DNA of 64,000 bases from Hyphomicrobiales bacterium (GCA_002709005.1 PAPH01000048.1:1-64000); one strand, 5' to 3'. Counted from the stretch's first letter, positions 17,770 through 26,433 are shown. Numbers and translations are program-made. Notes: generated from the letters alone by a model not told the origin.

Positions 17770-18662
17770 CATGGAAGAAGGGCTCCCAGGTAGCTGCCAT
17801 AGTCGTTCTTGCCGAAAAGCGTGACACGCTCGGCCAGGCCCTGAGCGTCGATCCACCCCCTTTGATAGGCGATCTCGTCAGGCGATCCGACCTGCAGGCC
17901 CTGCCGGCTCTGCAGGGTGCGCACGAAGTTGCCCGCGTCCAGCAGGCTCGCATGGGTGCCTGTATCGAACCAGGCATAGCCGCGGCCCATCTTCTGGACG
18001 GTCAGCGATCCTTGATCGAGATACATCTGGAGAAGCGAGATGATCTCCAGTTCGCCGCGCGCCGAGGGTTTGACCGCGCGGGCCTTTTCGGGCGCGGTCC
18101 CGTCCATGAAGTAGAGCCCGGTGACCGCGTAATCAGACAGTGGGACTTCGGGTTTCTCGATGATGCTGGAGACCCGGTCGTCCGCATCGAAGGCGACGAC
18201 GCCATAGCGCTCCGGGTCGGAAACCCGATAGCCGAAGACGGTCGCACCGTGATCCTGCGCGGAGGCTGCCGCAAGGATTTCCGGCAATCCGTGGCCGAAG
18301 AAGATGTTGTCGCCCAGCACCATGACCGAGGCATCGCCGGCGAGGAAGTCCTCGGCGAGAATATAGGCCTGGGCAAGACCGTCCGGAGATGGCTGCTCGA
18401 TCCAGGTGAACGAGGCGCCCCACTGGCTTCCGTCGCCCAGCGCGCGTTGGAACTGCGCGCGGTCCTCGGGCGTCGTGATGATCGCGATTTCCCTGATGCC
18501 GGCAAGCATCAGCACGGAGACCGGATAATAGATCATCGGCTTGTCGTAGAGCGGCAGAAGCTGCTTCGACAGTCCGACGGTGATCGGATAGAGACGCGTT
18601 CCCGATCCGCCGGCGAGAATGATGCCCTTTCGGGGTTTCATCGGAGTCACTGACAGGCTCAT
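17769..18662 (-). CDS. rfbA: Glucose-1-phosphate thymidylyltransferase
   Basis: The 297-residue enzyme joins glucose 1-phosphate to dTTP, giving dTDP-glucose, the first step to dTDP-rhamnose and related deoxysugars. The nucleotide-binding signature is [16 protein letters not shown], followed by [16 protein letters not shown]. Later motifs include [29 protein letters not shown] and the [17 protein letters not shown] segment typical of RmlA. Length matches the family. The ATG at 18662 forms an ATGA overlap with rfbB, and another Met lies at codon 8. No rfbC or rfbD is present nearby. Confidence 0.95.
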   Translation of the reverse strand: MSLSVTPMKPRKGIILAGGSGTRLYPITVGLSKQLLPLYDKPMIYYPVSVLMLAGIREIAIITTPEDRAQFQRALGDGSQWGASFTWIEQPSPDGLAQAYILAEDFLAGDASVMVLGDNIFFGHGLPEILAAASAQDHGATVFGYRVSDPERYGVVAFDADDRVSSIIEKPEVPLSDYAVTGLYFMDGTAPEKARAVKPSARGELEIISLLQMYLDQGSLTVQKMGRGYAWFDTGTHASLLDAGNFVRTLQSRQGLQVGSPDEIAYQRGWIDAQGLAERVTLFGKNDYGSYLGALLP

Positions 18663-19708
18663 GCCGCCACTCCGCGCCGCTCGTGCACCGCGCCACGATC
18701 GAGCAGCACTCGCCACCAGTGCTCATTGTCGAGATACCATTGCACCGTCCTCTGCAGCCCTTCCTCGATGGTGAGCGAAGGCTTCCAGCCGAAGGCGTTT
18801 CTGATGCGCGAGGCGTCGATGGCATAGCGGGCGTCGTGCCCCGGACGGTCTGTCACGAAGGTGATCTGGTCGCCGTAAAGACCGATCGATTTCGGACGCT
18901 TGGCGTCAAGGATCGCGCAGATCGTGTTGACGATGTCGAGATTGGTCCGCTCGTTGGAACCGCCGATATTGTAGCTGGAACCGGCCTGCGCCTGTTCGAG
19001 AACGGTCAGCAGCGCATCGGCGTGATCTTCCACATAAAGCCAGTCCCGTACATTCGAGCCGTCGCCGTAGATCGGCAGGCTCTGGCCGCTGAGCGCCCGG
19101 ATGATGATCAGCGGAATGAGTTTTTCGGGGAAGTGAAAGGGCCCGTAATTGTTCGAGCAGTTGGTGATCAGCGTCGGCAGGCCGTAGGTCTCGTGCCAAG
19201 CCCTGACCAGATGGTCGGACGAGGCCTTGGACGCCGAATAGGGGCTGCGCGGGTCATAGGGCGTCTCCTCGGTGAACTTCACGTTCCGATCGCGCGGAAG
19301 CGAGCCGAAAACCTCGTCGGTACTGACATGGTGGAACCGGAAGGAGCGCGGCTTGCCCTTGCGCGCCCAGTGCAGACGCGAGGCCTCGAGAAGATTGAAC
19401 GTGCCACCCACATTGGTCTTGATGAAGGCCTCGGGACCGTCGATCGAGCGGTCGACATGGGATTCCGCCGCCAGATGCATGACAGCGTCGGGGTCGTATT
19501 TCTCGAAAATGTCGTCGAGCGCCGCGCGATCCTGGATGTTGGCGTGTTCGAACGCGTAGAGTGGATTGCCGGCAACCGTGTCCACATTGGCAAGACATGC
19601 CGCATAGGTCAGACTGTCGACATTGACGACGAAGTGCCCGCGCGAGACGGCGTGGCGGACCACCGCCGAACCGATGAAACCGGCACCTCCGGTAACGAGC
19701 AGGATCAT
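18659..19708 (-). CDS. rfbB: dTDP-glucose 4,6-dehydratase
   Basis: A 349-residue extended SDR enzyme that turns dTDP-glucose into dTDP-4-keto-6-deoxyglucose. It has the NAD motif [10 protein letters not shown] at the N-terminus, [15 protein letters not shown], the catalytic STDEVFGSL stretch with the Asp-Glu pair specific to Rml[16 protein letters not shown] (YxxxK), and [18 protein letters not shown]. The ATG at 19708 is preceded by a strong ribosome site (GGGGAGG, 8 bases). The open frame extends to 19816 but without a homologous sequence. It heads a two-gene rfbB-rfbA block after a 94-base gap. Confidence 0.96.
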   Translation of the reverse strand: MILLVTGGAGFIGSAVVRHAVSRGHFVVNVDSLTYAACLANVDTVAGNPLYAFEHANIQDRAALDDIFEKYDPDAVMHLAAESHVDRSIDGPEAFIKTNVGGTFNLLEASRLHWARKGKPRSFRFHHVSTDEVFGSLPRDRNVKFTEETPYDPRSPYSASKASSDHLVRAWHETYGLPTLITNCSNNYGPFHFPEKLIPLIIIRALSGQSLPIYGDGSNVRDWLYVEDHADALLTVLEQAQAGSSYNIGGSNERTNLDIVNTICAILDAKRPKSIGLYGDQITFVTDRPGHDARYAIDASRIRNAFGWKPSLTIEEGLQRTVQWYLDNEHWWRVLLDRGAVHERRGVAA

Positions 19709-19802
19709 TGGTTTAGCCTCCCCGCCGGAACGACGCCGTGTCGTCCCGCGCCCGTCGGGCGGATATCGTGGCCTGCATGCGTCATGTGTCCTCCAACTTT
19801 TT

Positions 19803-21089
19803 TCATTTCGCGCCAAATCCCCCGAGCAACGTCCTGAAGGTCTTCAGGAAGATCACGATCTCGATCCAGGGAGAGAAATTCTTGATGTAGTAGAAATCGA
19901 ACTGCAGCTTTTCCCGCACGTCATCGACCTCGGCGACATGGCCCTGATTGACCTGTGCCCAGCCGGTGATTCCCGGCCTGACGATGTGGCGGTAGTGGTA
20001 GAACGGCAGTTGCGCCTCGTACCATTGCGACAGCGGAACCGCTTCCGGGCGGGGTCCGATCCAGCTCATCTGTCCACGCAGGATATTGATGACCTGGGGA
20101 AGTTCATCGAGCCGCGTCCGGCGCAGAAAGCGCCCGATCCTTGTGATCCGGGGATCGCCGTTGGTGGTAATCGCGCGCTGGCGTTCGTCCATGTCCGCGA
20201 GTGGCTCGGTTCGCATGGTGCGGAACTTGTAGATCTTGAACGGCTTACCGTGAAAACCGACGCGCTGCTGGCAGAAAAGGGCCGGTCCGGGGCTCTCGAT
20301 GCGGATGAGCAAGGCGATGATCAGAAGAACCGGAGAGCCGAGGATCAGGATCACCGCCGCCGCCAGCCAGTCTCCGGCGTGCTTGAGCGTGAGATAGGCC
20401 TGGTTGGGATTGAGCGAGCCAAGCGTGTTTTCCGACAGATGATCGATCGCTACGCGCCCTGTCAGCGATTCCATGATCTGTTTGACGTGATAGACCGGCG
20501 TTCCCGAAAGCGCGCAATCGGTGATGAAGCGTTCCCACGTGCCCGACAGGTCGGCCCGAAGATCGGCGACGACGCCCTGGAATCGCTCGGTCGGCGCGAG
20601 AGGCGCGACCAGCATGCGCCAGGACACGCCTCCAATGGAGGTGACCTGCGCAACATCCCCGCCGGGCACCACCGCCAGCCGCGTCGGCTCCAGCTTGTTG
20701 GTGAAGAAGCCGAGGCCGAAATACCACGAGACCGAGAGCAGGAACGATCCCGCGGCCTGAAACCGGCTGTAGTCGAAGCGGAAGAAGAAGATGACCAGGA
20801 AGACGAGCCCGTAGGTCAGCGCGAAGGTCGGCAGGATGGCGCCCGCCGAAGCGACACCCGGAAAATTGCCGAGCCTGCGGTACAGGATATAGCCGAGGAT
20901 ATGGGCGATTGCCGCCGCGGCCACCGTTACCTGGTGGTTGCTGTTCGTCAGAACCTCCGGAACGTAGGCCATGCGCAACAGAAGCGGTATCCCGATGGCA
21001 AAGGCCATTCCGCCCAGAAGCTGATAGCGCACCCGGAGAATCCGGTGTTTCGGACTGTCCCAATAACCGATTGCCTGCCGGTACATCAT
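19803..21089 (-). CDS. Polyprenyl glycosylphosphotransferase (initiating sugar transferase, WbaP/ExoY type)
   Basis: The 428-residue protein should start each repeat by moving a sugar phosphate from a nucleotide sugar to undecaprenyl phosphate at the inner membrane. The N-terminal part has several membrane helices (about 25-145). A CoA-binding-like central domain (about 150-230) and one more helix ([20 protein letters not shown]) follow. The catalytic domain shows [45 protein letters not shown] and the final [11 protein letters not shown], all signature elements. The ATG at 21089 overlaps the preceding stop as ATGA. Sugar is not readable; glucose- or galactose-1-phosphate is typical in rhizobia. 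Confidence 0.93.
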   Translation of the reverse strand: MMYRQAIGYWDSPKHRILRVRYQLLGGMAFAIGIPLLLRMAYVPEVLTNSNHQVTVAAAAIAHILGYILYRRLGNFPGVASAGAILPTFALTYGLVFLVIFFFRFDYSRFQAAGSFLLSVSWYFGLGFFTNKLEPTRLAVVPGGDVAQVTSIGGVSWRMLVAPLAPTERFQGVVADLRADLSGTWERFITDCALSGTPVYHVKQIMESLTGRVAIDHLSENTLGSLNPNQAYLTLKHAGDWLAAAVILILGSPVLLIIALLIRIESPGPALFCQQRVGFHGKPFKIYKFRTMRTEPLADMDERQRAITTNGDPRITRIGRFLRRTRLDELPQVINILRGQMSWIGPRPEAVPLSQWYEAQLPFYHYRHIVRPGITGWAQVNQGHVAEVDDVREKLQFDFYYIKNFSPWIEIVIFLKTFRTLLGGFGAK

Positions 21090-21775
21090 CGCACTGTCTC
21101 CCCGTTCGCCGGAGAGACGTCGGGCTCAACGGCGATGATCTGCCGCCAGCAGTGTTCCAGGATCTGGCGCAAATCTCTCTGCGGCAGGCCAAGCAGGCGT
21201 GAGGTCCGCGCGCGGTTGCCGCAGCATCGGCGAAGCATGGTGAGGATGCGTGACAGCTCCATGCGCCGGATTGTCCGCACTGCCCGCTGATCGGCCATGT
21301 CGGGCCTTCCCCGGCCAGGGTCTGGCGCCCCGAAGCGCGCAAGGTGGTCGAGGACCAGATCCATCAATCCATCGGGATGACGCACCGTCCTGGTCATCGG
21401 AGCCTTCGGCCCGTATTCGGTGAAGGCGAAATTCGCCGCGGTGGCATCGAAGCGGATAGTTGCGGTGCGCCCGATCGTGATGAACCGTCTTTCCGCGTCG
21501 AAATGGAACGGCAAAGGCGCATCGCGCGCGACCGGATCGGCGAACAGGTTACGCAGTTCCCTGTAAAATTCGCCCAGCTGCCAGCGCTGCAGGTCCGTGC
21601 CGTAAACGAGAACTGCACGAGGCATATCGGCGGGCCTGGGAATGATCGATCCGGCTGCGGCGCCACGTTGCCCGAAGCTCACCGGTTCCTTGCGCGAACC
21701 GGCGCTGAAGAGGGGCACCGTCACCGGCTGTCCGTCCGCCGCCATCGCTGGCGCGGATACGTCGGCCTGCGTCAT
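21086..21775 (-). CDS. Unrecognised EPS-locus protein with Fis-like C-terminal HTH
   Basis: The 229-residue product is not recognised overall. Residues about 30-150 are mixed alpha/beta with a Phe-rich stretch (FHFDAERRFITIGRTATIRF). The C-terminus (about 182-222) resembles a Fis-type helix-turn-helix (LTMLRRCCGNRARTSRLLGL, then PQRDLRQILEH). It overlaps the EAL gene at one end and the sugar transferase gene at the other, each by ATGA, so all three are coupled. The ATG at 21775 is chosen for that overlap; the longer frame to 22117 is antisense to the EAL gene. A DNA-binding regulator or a c-di-GMP-linked adaptor is possible, but no function can be assigned. Confidence 0.6.
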   Translation of the reverse strand: MTQADVSAPAMAADGQPVTVPLFSAGSRKEPVSFGQRGAAAGSIIPRPADMPRAVLVYGTDLQRWQLGEFYRELRNLFADPVARDAPLPFHFDAERRFITIGRTATIRFDATAANFAFTEYGPKAPMTRTVRHPDGLMDLVLDHLARFGAPDPGRGRPDMADQRAVRTIRRMELSRILTMLRRCCGNRARTSRLLGLPQRDLRQILEHCWRQIIAVEPDVSPANGETVR

Positions 21776-22914
21776 TGCATCACCCCGAAGCCTTCGAGTG
21801 CCCGGGGCGGAAAGGGGCTCGGACGCGGAGGTGTCGCCGGCACGCTCAATGATCGAAAGTAGTAGCCTTGGAACCAGCGCGCGCCGGCATCTTGAGCGAT
21901 ATCGAGATCTGCCGCACTTTCGATGCCCTCGACCACGACGTCGGCTGCGAAGTCGCCGGCAAGCGATACGACATGATGCAGCAGACGGTCGCCCTCGCTG
22001 CCTGCCAGGCACTGACGAACCAGCGAGCCGTCGACCTTGACGATATCCGCCTTTGCCGCCCGCGCGAAGGCGATCGTGCTCAGGCCCCCGCCGAAATCGT
22101 CGAGCGCGATCCGGCATCCGGTGGCCTGCAGCGCCCTGATGAATTCCAGAGCGCTTCCCGTGTCCTGAGGCAGCGCGGTTTCCGTCACTTCGACGACAAG
22201 ACGCGAAGCGATATCCGGCGAGCGCCGCAATTCATCGAGCACCGAGCACCACCAGACGTCGTTGGCGACCGAGAGGCCCGAGATGTTGCAGCCCAGCACC
22301 GCCTCTGGCTCCCGCCGCAACATGGTGATGACGGAGCGCGCCACGGACCAGTCGAAAGCGCGCGTCAACCGAAGCCGCTCGAGAGCTCCGAGGTAGACGG
22401 CCGGCATGAAGACGCTGCCATCGGCGCCCGAGAGGCGGCACAGGCATTCGTGGTAGAGCGCGAAGCCGCCCTCCTCCCTGCCGACCACGGGCTGCCGCGC
22501 GAAATTCAACTCGCCGACATTGAGCGCGTCGTAGGCCATGCTGGCCGCCGCCATGTCCAGCCGGAACTGCGTGGTGTCCACATGCAGCGGCGGCGCCATG
22601 CTGCCGATGTTTTCGCCCGACCGGATCGTCAGGGAAACGACGATGATGCTCGAGCCGTTGAAGATGAGTTCGCGCGTCGCAGCCTGGATGGCGGCTTCCA
22701 GTTCCCGCAAATCCAGTCCGGAACGATTGGTGCCGCTATAGGTGACGCGCACGCCCCACGGCTCCGGCACCGATGTCCACGACTGGGTGCCGAGGACTTC
22801 CTCGAAACGCCGCCAGACTTCCCCCAGGACCCGGCCCGCCACGCCCTCGGAATAGGCGGCGGCGATGCCGGGCAGGTTTTCGATGACGATCGCGTAGGTG
22901 GGACTGCGTGTCAT
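21772..22914 (-). CDS. EAL-domain c-di-GMP phosphodiesterase heading the EPS operon
   Basis: The 380-residue product has an N-terminal region (about 1-130) that looks like a degenerate GGDEF-fold remnant and an EAL domain from about 145. The key residues expected for hydrolysis appear present: E156 in ECLCR (ExLxR form), N210, E242/E245 in EVTET, D272-D273 in LDDFGGGLS, K293 in IVKVD, E329/E332 in VEGIES and Q349. So it is probably an active phosphodiesterase giving pGpG, not a dead sensor. The ATG at 22914 has a strong ribosome site (GGGGAGG, 6 bases). Being the first gene, it ties second-messenger turnover to EPS production. Confidence 0.88.
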   Translation of the reverse strand: MTRSPTYAIVIENLPGIAAAYSEGVAGRVLGEVWRRFEEVLGTQSWTSVPEPWGVRVTYSGTNRSGLDLRELEAAIQAATRELIFNGSSIIVVSLTIRSGENIGSMAPPLHVDTTQFRLDMAAASMAYDALNVGELNFARQPVVGREEGGFALYHECLCRLSGADGSVFMPAVYLGALERLRLTRAFDWSVARSVITMLRREPEAVLGCNISGLSVANDVWWCSVLDELRRSPDIASRLVVEVTETALPQDTGSALEFIRALQATGCRIALDDFGGGLSTIAFARAAKADIVKVDGSLVRQCLAGSEGDRLLHHVVSLAGDFAADVVVEGIESAADLDIAQDAGARWFQGYYFRSLSVPATPPRPSPFPPRALEGFGVMQ

Positions 22915-23501
22915 CGCCAACCTCCCCCTGCAGCGGGAGTTGCGCAGGCGGCCGGGAGAAGGGCCGGAAGGACGAGGCGGAATGGCGCCGAATCGCGTGC
23001 GGCGCACCGCCAGAGGAAACGAAACACCCCTTTTTGGTGCTGTTTTGCGTGAAGATCCGGGCGGCGGGCGGCCCGTTTCGGAGCGGGTTTTCCCGCAGCG
23101 ATTCCAGCGGTTGGCGAGAGGCACGAAAGAGCCAACCACCCCGCCTCGGCGGAGCGCATAACCCATTCAAATTGCTGAGAGAATTCGTCGGCCCTTTCGG
23201 CCTTCGCTACCGGCTTGGAGCCCCCAAGGCAAGCGCCTTTGCAACAACCGGATTCGCCCCATCGCCACCCCTGCATAAAGGGTTCCCTTGGGTACTTAAT
23301 GCAACCAAGGCATCAGCCAAGGGGGGCTGCGCTGAATTTACTGACTTTTTCCGGCCATCGTTAACGGCGGCCGAGGGTGGAAGAAAGGGAACCTTTACTG
23401 TCAAGAATATGGCGAAATACCGACATGATTTTCTTGGGGTTCAGACACGGGGCGAAGCGGCCCTGCAGGCAAAAGGCATGCGGAGAACGCCTTAAAGTCG
23501 G
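22915..23501. other. 587-base gene-free region between the EPS operon and the recombinases
   Basis: No convincing gene is seen; the open frames here have repeat-like composition and no recognisable domain. It should contain the promoter of the EPS operon, but no clear -35/-10 pair was found. The part nearest the EAL gene (22915-23010) is GC-rich and resembles the intergenic palindromic repeats common in rhizobia. Next to the EAL ribosome site is a 5-base stem (22922-22926 with 22935-22939) that could mask GGGGAGG. Several CCAAGG/CCTTGG motifs occur (for example near 23287 and 23310). The last 130 bases before 23502 are less GC-rich. Confidence 0.5.
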
Positions 23502-24083
23502 ATGAGAAAAATGAAAATTGGTTATGCTCGCGTATCGACAGAAGATCAGAAATTAGATCTTCAAATTCAGGCACTTAAGAAGCAAGGCTGTAAACGCATT
23601 TACACTGACCACGGGGTATCGGGCAGAGATTTCGAACGCGCCGGCCTCGATGAGGCTCTGGGGATGCTGAAAGCTGGGGATACACTTGTCGTATGGCGGC
23701 TGGACCGGCTTGGCCGCTCCCTCATTCACCTCGTACAGCTGATGGAGGAATTCGGGCGAAACGGCATCCATTTCCACTCGATTTCCGAATCAATCGACAC
23801 GAGTTCCTCGGGGGGACGGCTTGTGTTCCACATGATGGCAGCGCTTTCCGAATTCGAACGTTCGCTCATCAGCGAGCGGACCCGCGCCGGCATGGCCGCG
23901 GCCCGCAAGGGCGGACAGCGACTCGGACGCCGCCCGATCCTGACGGACGAGCAACTGCGAGATGCGGTAAGCGCCATCGAAGTCAAAGGCGAATTGCTTC
24001 AGGACGTGGCAAAGAAATTTGGCTTGGCGCCACGATCCCTCCGCAGGATGATCCAGGCACGAGGGGACAGGTTGGCAGCGTAA
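23502..24083 (+). CDS. Serine recombinase (resolvase/invertase family), copy 1
   Basis: The 193-residue small serine recombinase has the catalytic Ser in IGYARVSTEDQ (Ser about 13), the active-site VWRLDRLGRS motif near 68, the SGGRLVFHMMAALSEFER segment, the E-helix arginines (LISERTRAGMAAAR), and a C-terminal HTH (about 145-190, Hin/resolvase-like). All catalytic elements look intact. Members either invert DNA or resolve cointegrates. The start could be 23502 or the ATG at 23511 (MKIGYARVS). It lies 126 bases or more from a second member in the same orientation, so the two are a tandem pair beside the EPS operon. Confidence 0.92.
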   Translation: MRKMKIGYARVSTEDQKLDLQIQALKKQGCKRIYTDHGVSGRDFERAGLDEALGMLKAGDTLVVWRLDRLGRSLIHLVQLMEEFGRNGIHFHSISESIDTSSSGGRLVFHMMAALSEFERSLISERTRAGMAAARKGGQRLGRRPILTDEQLRDAVSAIEVKGELLQDVAKKFGLAPRSLRRMIQARGDRLAA

Positions 24084-24145
24084 AATTTTTAAAGTTTGTC
24101 AACTATGAAACAAGAACCATAATATCAACTATTCGCGATATTGCG

Positions 24146-24177
24146 GTCAGCGGCATTAGGTTCTAATTTCCGCTGAC
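24146..24177. repeat. Nested 32-base dyad between the two recombinase genes
   Basis: Outer arms GTCAGCGG (24146-24153) and CCGCTGAC (24170-24177) are perfect inverse repeats. Inside them ATTAG (24155-24159) and CTAAT (24163-24167) form a second one around GTT. It lies in an AT-rich gap of about 140 bases. It could be a terminator for copy 1 (the downstream sequence is only moderately T-rich), a binding or crossover site for a recombinase, or an operator. Confidence 0.5.
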
Positions 24178-24223
24178 GGTTGTTTGTCGCATGACCCGTA
24201 GCGGATAGGTGCGGGGGACTTAT

Positions 24224-24796
24224 ATGCGTATTGGCTATGCGAGAGTATCGACTGAAGACCAACATCTGGACTTACAAAGGGATGCGTTAAAGAGAGCGGG
24301 ATGCACGAAAATTTTCGCGGACTACGGGGTGTCCGGGAAAGGTTTCAATCGCCCTGGGCTCATGAAAGCACTAAGTGAATTGGAACCGGGCGGAATGCTC
24401 GTCGTTTGGCGCCTCGACCGCCTCGGACGATCGCTGCCGAAGCTGATTAACTTTGTTGATGAACTGGGCCAGCGCGAAGCGCAGTTCTGTTCGCTGACGG
24501 AGAATATAGATACATCCACATCCGGTGGGCGGCTCATTTTTCACATCATGGGAGCGCTTGCCGAATTCGAACGCAACCTCATCAGCGAGCGTACCAAGGC
24601 CGGAATGGAAGCGGCGCGCAATCGCGGAATTCATCTCGGGCGAAAGCCGGCACTCAGTGCGGATGACGTGGAGATAGCGGTCCAGGCATTGGCCGCAGGG
24701 GAATCAGCTAGCGCCATCGCTTCTAGAATGCAGGTGACGTGCAGAACTTTGAGAAAGTACCTGAACGCCTTCGATCAAGGCCAAATAACAAAATAG
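24224..24796 (+). CDS. Serine recombinase (resolvase/invertase family), copy 2
   Basis: The 190-residue paralogue of copy 1 shows the same elements: IGYARVSTEDQHLDL with the nucleophilic Ser, VVWRLDRLGRSLP, STSGGRLIFHIMGALAEFER, LISERTKAGMEAARN and a C-terminal HTH (ALAAGESASAIASRMQVTCR). The two are clearly related but differ throughout, so they are an old duplication or two separate arrivals. The ATG at 24224 is preferred over the GTG at 24209 because of a purine-rich site (GGGGGA) about 8 bases upstream and the family start MRIGYARVS. Confidence 0.92.
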   Translation: MRIGYARVSTEDQHLDLQRDALKRAGCTKIFADYGVSGKGFNRPGLMKALSELEPGGMLVVWRLDRLGRSLPKLINFVDELGQREAQFCSLTENIDTSTSGGRLIFHIMGALAEFERNLISERTKAGMEAARNRGIHLGRKPALSADDVEIAVQALAAGESASAIASRMQVTCRTLRKYLNAFDQGQITK

Positions 24797-24892
24797 CAGC
24801 GGGCAAAGTCATGGGGGAACAGGCGAAAAGCCCGCCGCGTCGAGTTCGACGAACCGGAAGTTGGGACAGGCTTTACGTCGTCGCGGGAGAAA

Positions 24893-25345
24893 ATGATGAA
24901 GCAGGGTCGTATTATTTATGTACTCGATCCGTATTCTGCGACACTCGCTACCGTGACTATTCCAGACAACGACGAGTCCGGCGCATATCGGCGCATCATC
25001 GGATCCGACGGTGTGGATCGTGTGCAGTTCGACCGGAACCATTCGCTGTATTTCGATGACGAAGGCCTGGCCGACGGCATCACCCATTACACGATGGTCG
25101 ATGGACACTCGGACCCCATGGTGGGACGGCTCGTGATCGCCAGCGACGATGCAGCCCTGTCCGCCCCGAGCCTGTCGGCGCAATCGGTGCTTGATCGGAT
25201 TTCCTGTTTCCAGGCTGTCATGGACCCCGTCATAAGAACCACCGAGGCGACCTCGGAGGGCATGACGACCTATGTCAGCGCGGTTTCGGGCTTCAATTTC
25301 CGGGTCGCACCGGTCACCATCCGCATACGCGACGACAAGGAATAG
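24893..25345 (+). CDS. Hypothetical protein, DUF3846-like
   Basis: The product (150 residues, ATG at 24893 or 24896) is a small soluble protein without signal or membrane segment. The stretch RRIIGSDGVDRVQFDRNHSL followed by YFDDEGLADG and DPMVGRLVIASDD is reminiscent of DUF3846, whose members occur in plasmids and phages with an (I/L)G...D...N-EEG...G pattern. This is a weak resemblance by eye. It starts 96 bases after recombinase copy 2 in the same direction, so it may belong to the same acquired segment. No function is claimed. Confidence 0.6.
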   Translation: MMKQGRIIYVLDPYSATLATVTIPDNDESGAYRRIIGSDGVDRVQFDRNHSLYFDDEGLADGITHYTMVDGHSDPMVGRLVIASDDAALSAPSLSAQSVLDRISCFQAVMDPVIRTTEATSEGMTTYVSAVSGFNFRVAPVTIRIRDDKE

Positions 25346-25380
25346 CGCCGCCCGAAGGCAAGGCAACCGGTGAGGATCCT

Positions 25381-25397
25381 GGCGGCGTCAAGCCGCC
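25381..25397 (+). terminator. Possible terminator after the hypothetical gene
   Basis: GGCGGC (25381-25386) and GCCGCC (25392-25397) form a 6-base stem with a GTCAA loop, followed by GATCTTTCC. It lies 36 bases after the stop of the plus-strand gene, in the convergent gap before the phosphodiesterase gene. The U-tract is poor, so this is a weak call. The rest of the gap (25398-25558) holds nothing recognised. Confidence 0.35.
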
Positions 25398-25558
25398 GAT
25401 CTTTCCCCTGCCTTCGACGCAGGCATCCCTGTTCGGAAGAACTGCGACATCCTGACACTGCGGAAGCCGGCCAGAGCCACATTCATCTGCTGTGGAAAAC
25501 GGGGATATTGTGGACTTGAACCTCTGGACACGCTCCGAATCAACGGAAATTCCACTGC

Positions 25559-26359
25559 TTACGGACCCGCGCAGATATCGGCGCGCGTCGTCGGTGTCTG
25601 GCCGACTTCCACCGAATAGGCGCGGAACCCCACCTCATCGAGAAGCAGGATCCGGTAACAGGGATTGCCGCCCGTCCACATGGGATCCGGTGCATCGAGA
25701 TCGGTGATGAACCGGTGCGAGCAGGCCTGTCCCGAACTGAAGGCGATGCCCTCCCGGCTCGTGCCCGACAGCGGCACGTGGATATGGCCGAAGACGACAT
25801 GCCGGACCCCAGCCGGATGCGCGGCCAGACGCTCGATGAGCCGGCCGTCGTCATGCATGCCGATATGGGCGAAGTGAGCGATGCCGCAATCGACCGGCGG
25901 GTGGTGGATGAATACGGTCACGGGCAGATCTCCCGCGCTGGCGAGAGCGCTATCGAGCCAACCCATCCGGTCCTCGCCATAGATACCGCCGATCACGCCA
26001 TGCTCATGGCTGTCAAGAAACAGAAGCCGCCCATAGGGTGTATCGAGCCAGGACTGGATGAACCCGTTCTCATCGACAGGATGATCGGGGAAGGCATTTC
26101 GGAACTGCGGCCGCTTGTCGTGATTGCCGAGGAGCAACCGGGTCTCGAAGGAAACGGGCGCCAGAATGTCCTGGAGAAGCGCATAGGCTTCCGGATCGCC
26201 GAAATTGCACAGGTCCCCGGTCACCACCAGAAGATCGGCGTCGGCGTGCTTGTCAACGATGTCGGACACCGCGGCGCGCAACTGTTTTTCCGGATCCACG
26301 CCGTTGACCACGATGCCGGACGGCATGAGGTGGGAATCCGTCAGCTGAATGATTTTCAT
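25559..26359 (-). CDS. Metallophosphodiesterase (GpdQ/CpdA, class III cyclic-nucleotide PDE family)
   Basis: The 266-residue enzyme carries all the dinuclear-metal motifs of calcineurin-like phosphodiesterases: QLTDSHL (D-x-H), VTGDLCNFG (GD), LLGNHD (GNHD), IHHPPVD (the H of the HHPP block) and VFGHIHVP (GHxH). This order is that of CpdA and of Enterobacter GpdQ, a glycerophosphodiesterase. Being the last gene of a Ugp/Mal-type ABC operon favours glycerophosphodiester hydrolysis over cAMP turnover, but this is inferred. Start chosen at MKIIQLTDSHL (26359); the in-frame ATG at 26374 is an alternative. A stem-loop just upstream separates it from the binding-protein gene. Confidence 0.82.
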   Translation of the reverse strand: MKIIQLTDSHLMPSGIVVNGVDPEKQLRAAVSDIVDKHADADLLVVTGDLCNFGDPEAYALLQDILAPVSFETRLLLGNHDKRPQFRNAFPDHPVDENGFIQSWLDTPYGRLLFLDSHEHGVIGGIYGEDRMGWLDSALASAGDLPVTVFIHHPPVDCGIAHFAHIGMHDDGRLIERLAAHPAGVRHVVFGHIHVPLSGTSREGIAFSSGQACSHRFITDLDAPDPMWTGGNPCYRILLLDEVGFRAYSVEVGQTPTTRADICAGP

Positions 26360-26383
26360 TTCCACGTCTTTCATCGCAAAGAA

Positions 26384-26410
26384 ATTGCGGGGCCACACGG
26401 ACCCCGCAAT
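26384..26410 (-). terminator. Intercistronic hairpin between the binding-protein gene and the phosphodiesterase gene
   Basis: A perfect 9-base inverted repeat (ATTGCGGGG at 26384-26392 and CCCCGCAAT at 26402-26410) sits 23 bases after the binding-protein stop. On the minus strand it is followed by TTTCTTTG. It looks like a leaky terminator or mRNA-stabilising stem, a common way to keep binding-protein mRNA in excess of the last gene. Confidence 0.6.
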
Positions 26411-26433
26411 CGGATCAGGAGAGCATGCCGCTC

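Noticed and set aside
22908-23495. A 195-codon plus-strand frame in the gap before the recombinases
   Set aside because: Repeat-like N-terminal composition (PLQRELRRRPGEG type in neighbouring frames), no domain and no ribosome site. The gap is treated as non-coding.
22915-24250. An invertible EPS promoter flanked by inverted repeats
   Set aside because: I searched by eye for long inverted repeats flanking the promoter region and found only short CCAAGG/CCTTGG motifs and the nested dyad. The hypothesis is kept only as a finding with low support.
24809-25366. A 185-codon minus-strand frame opposite the small hypothetical gene
   Set aside because: The plus-strand frame has better protein-like composition and a GGGAG site; the minus frame looks like its shadow.
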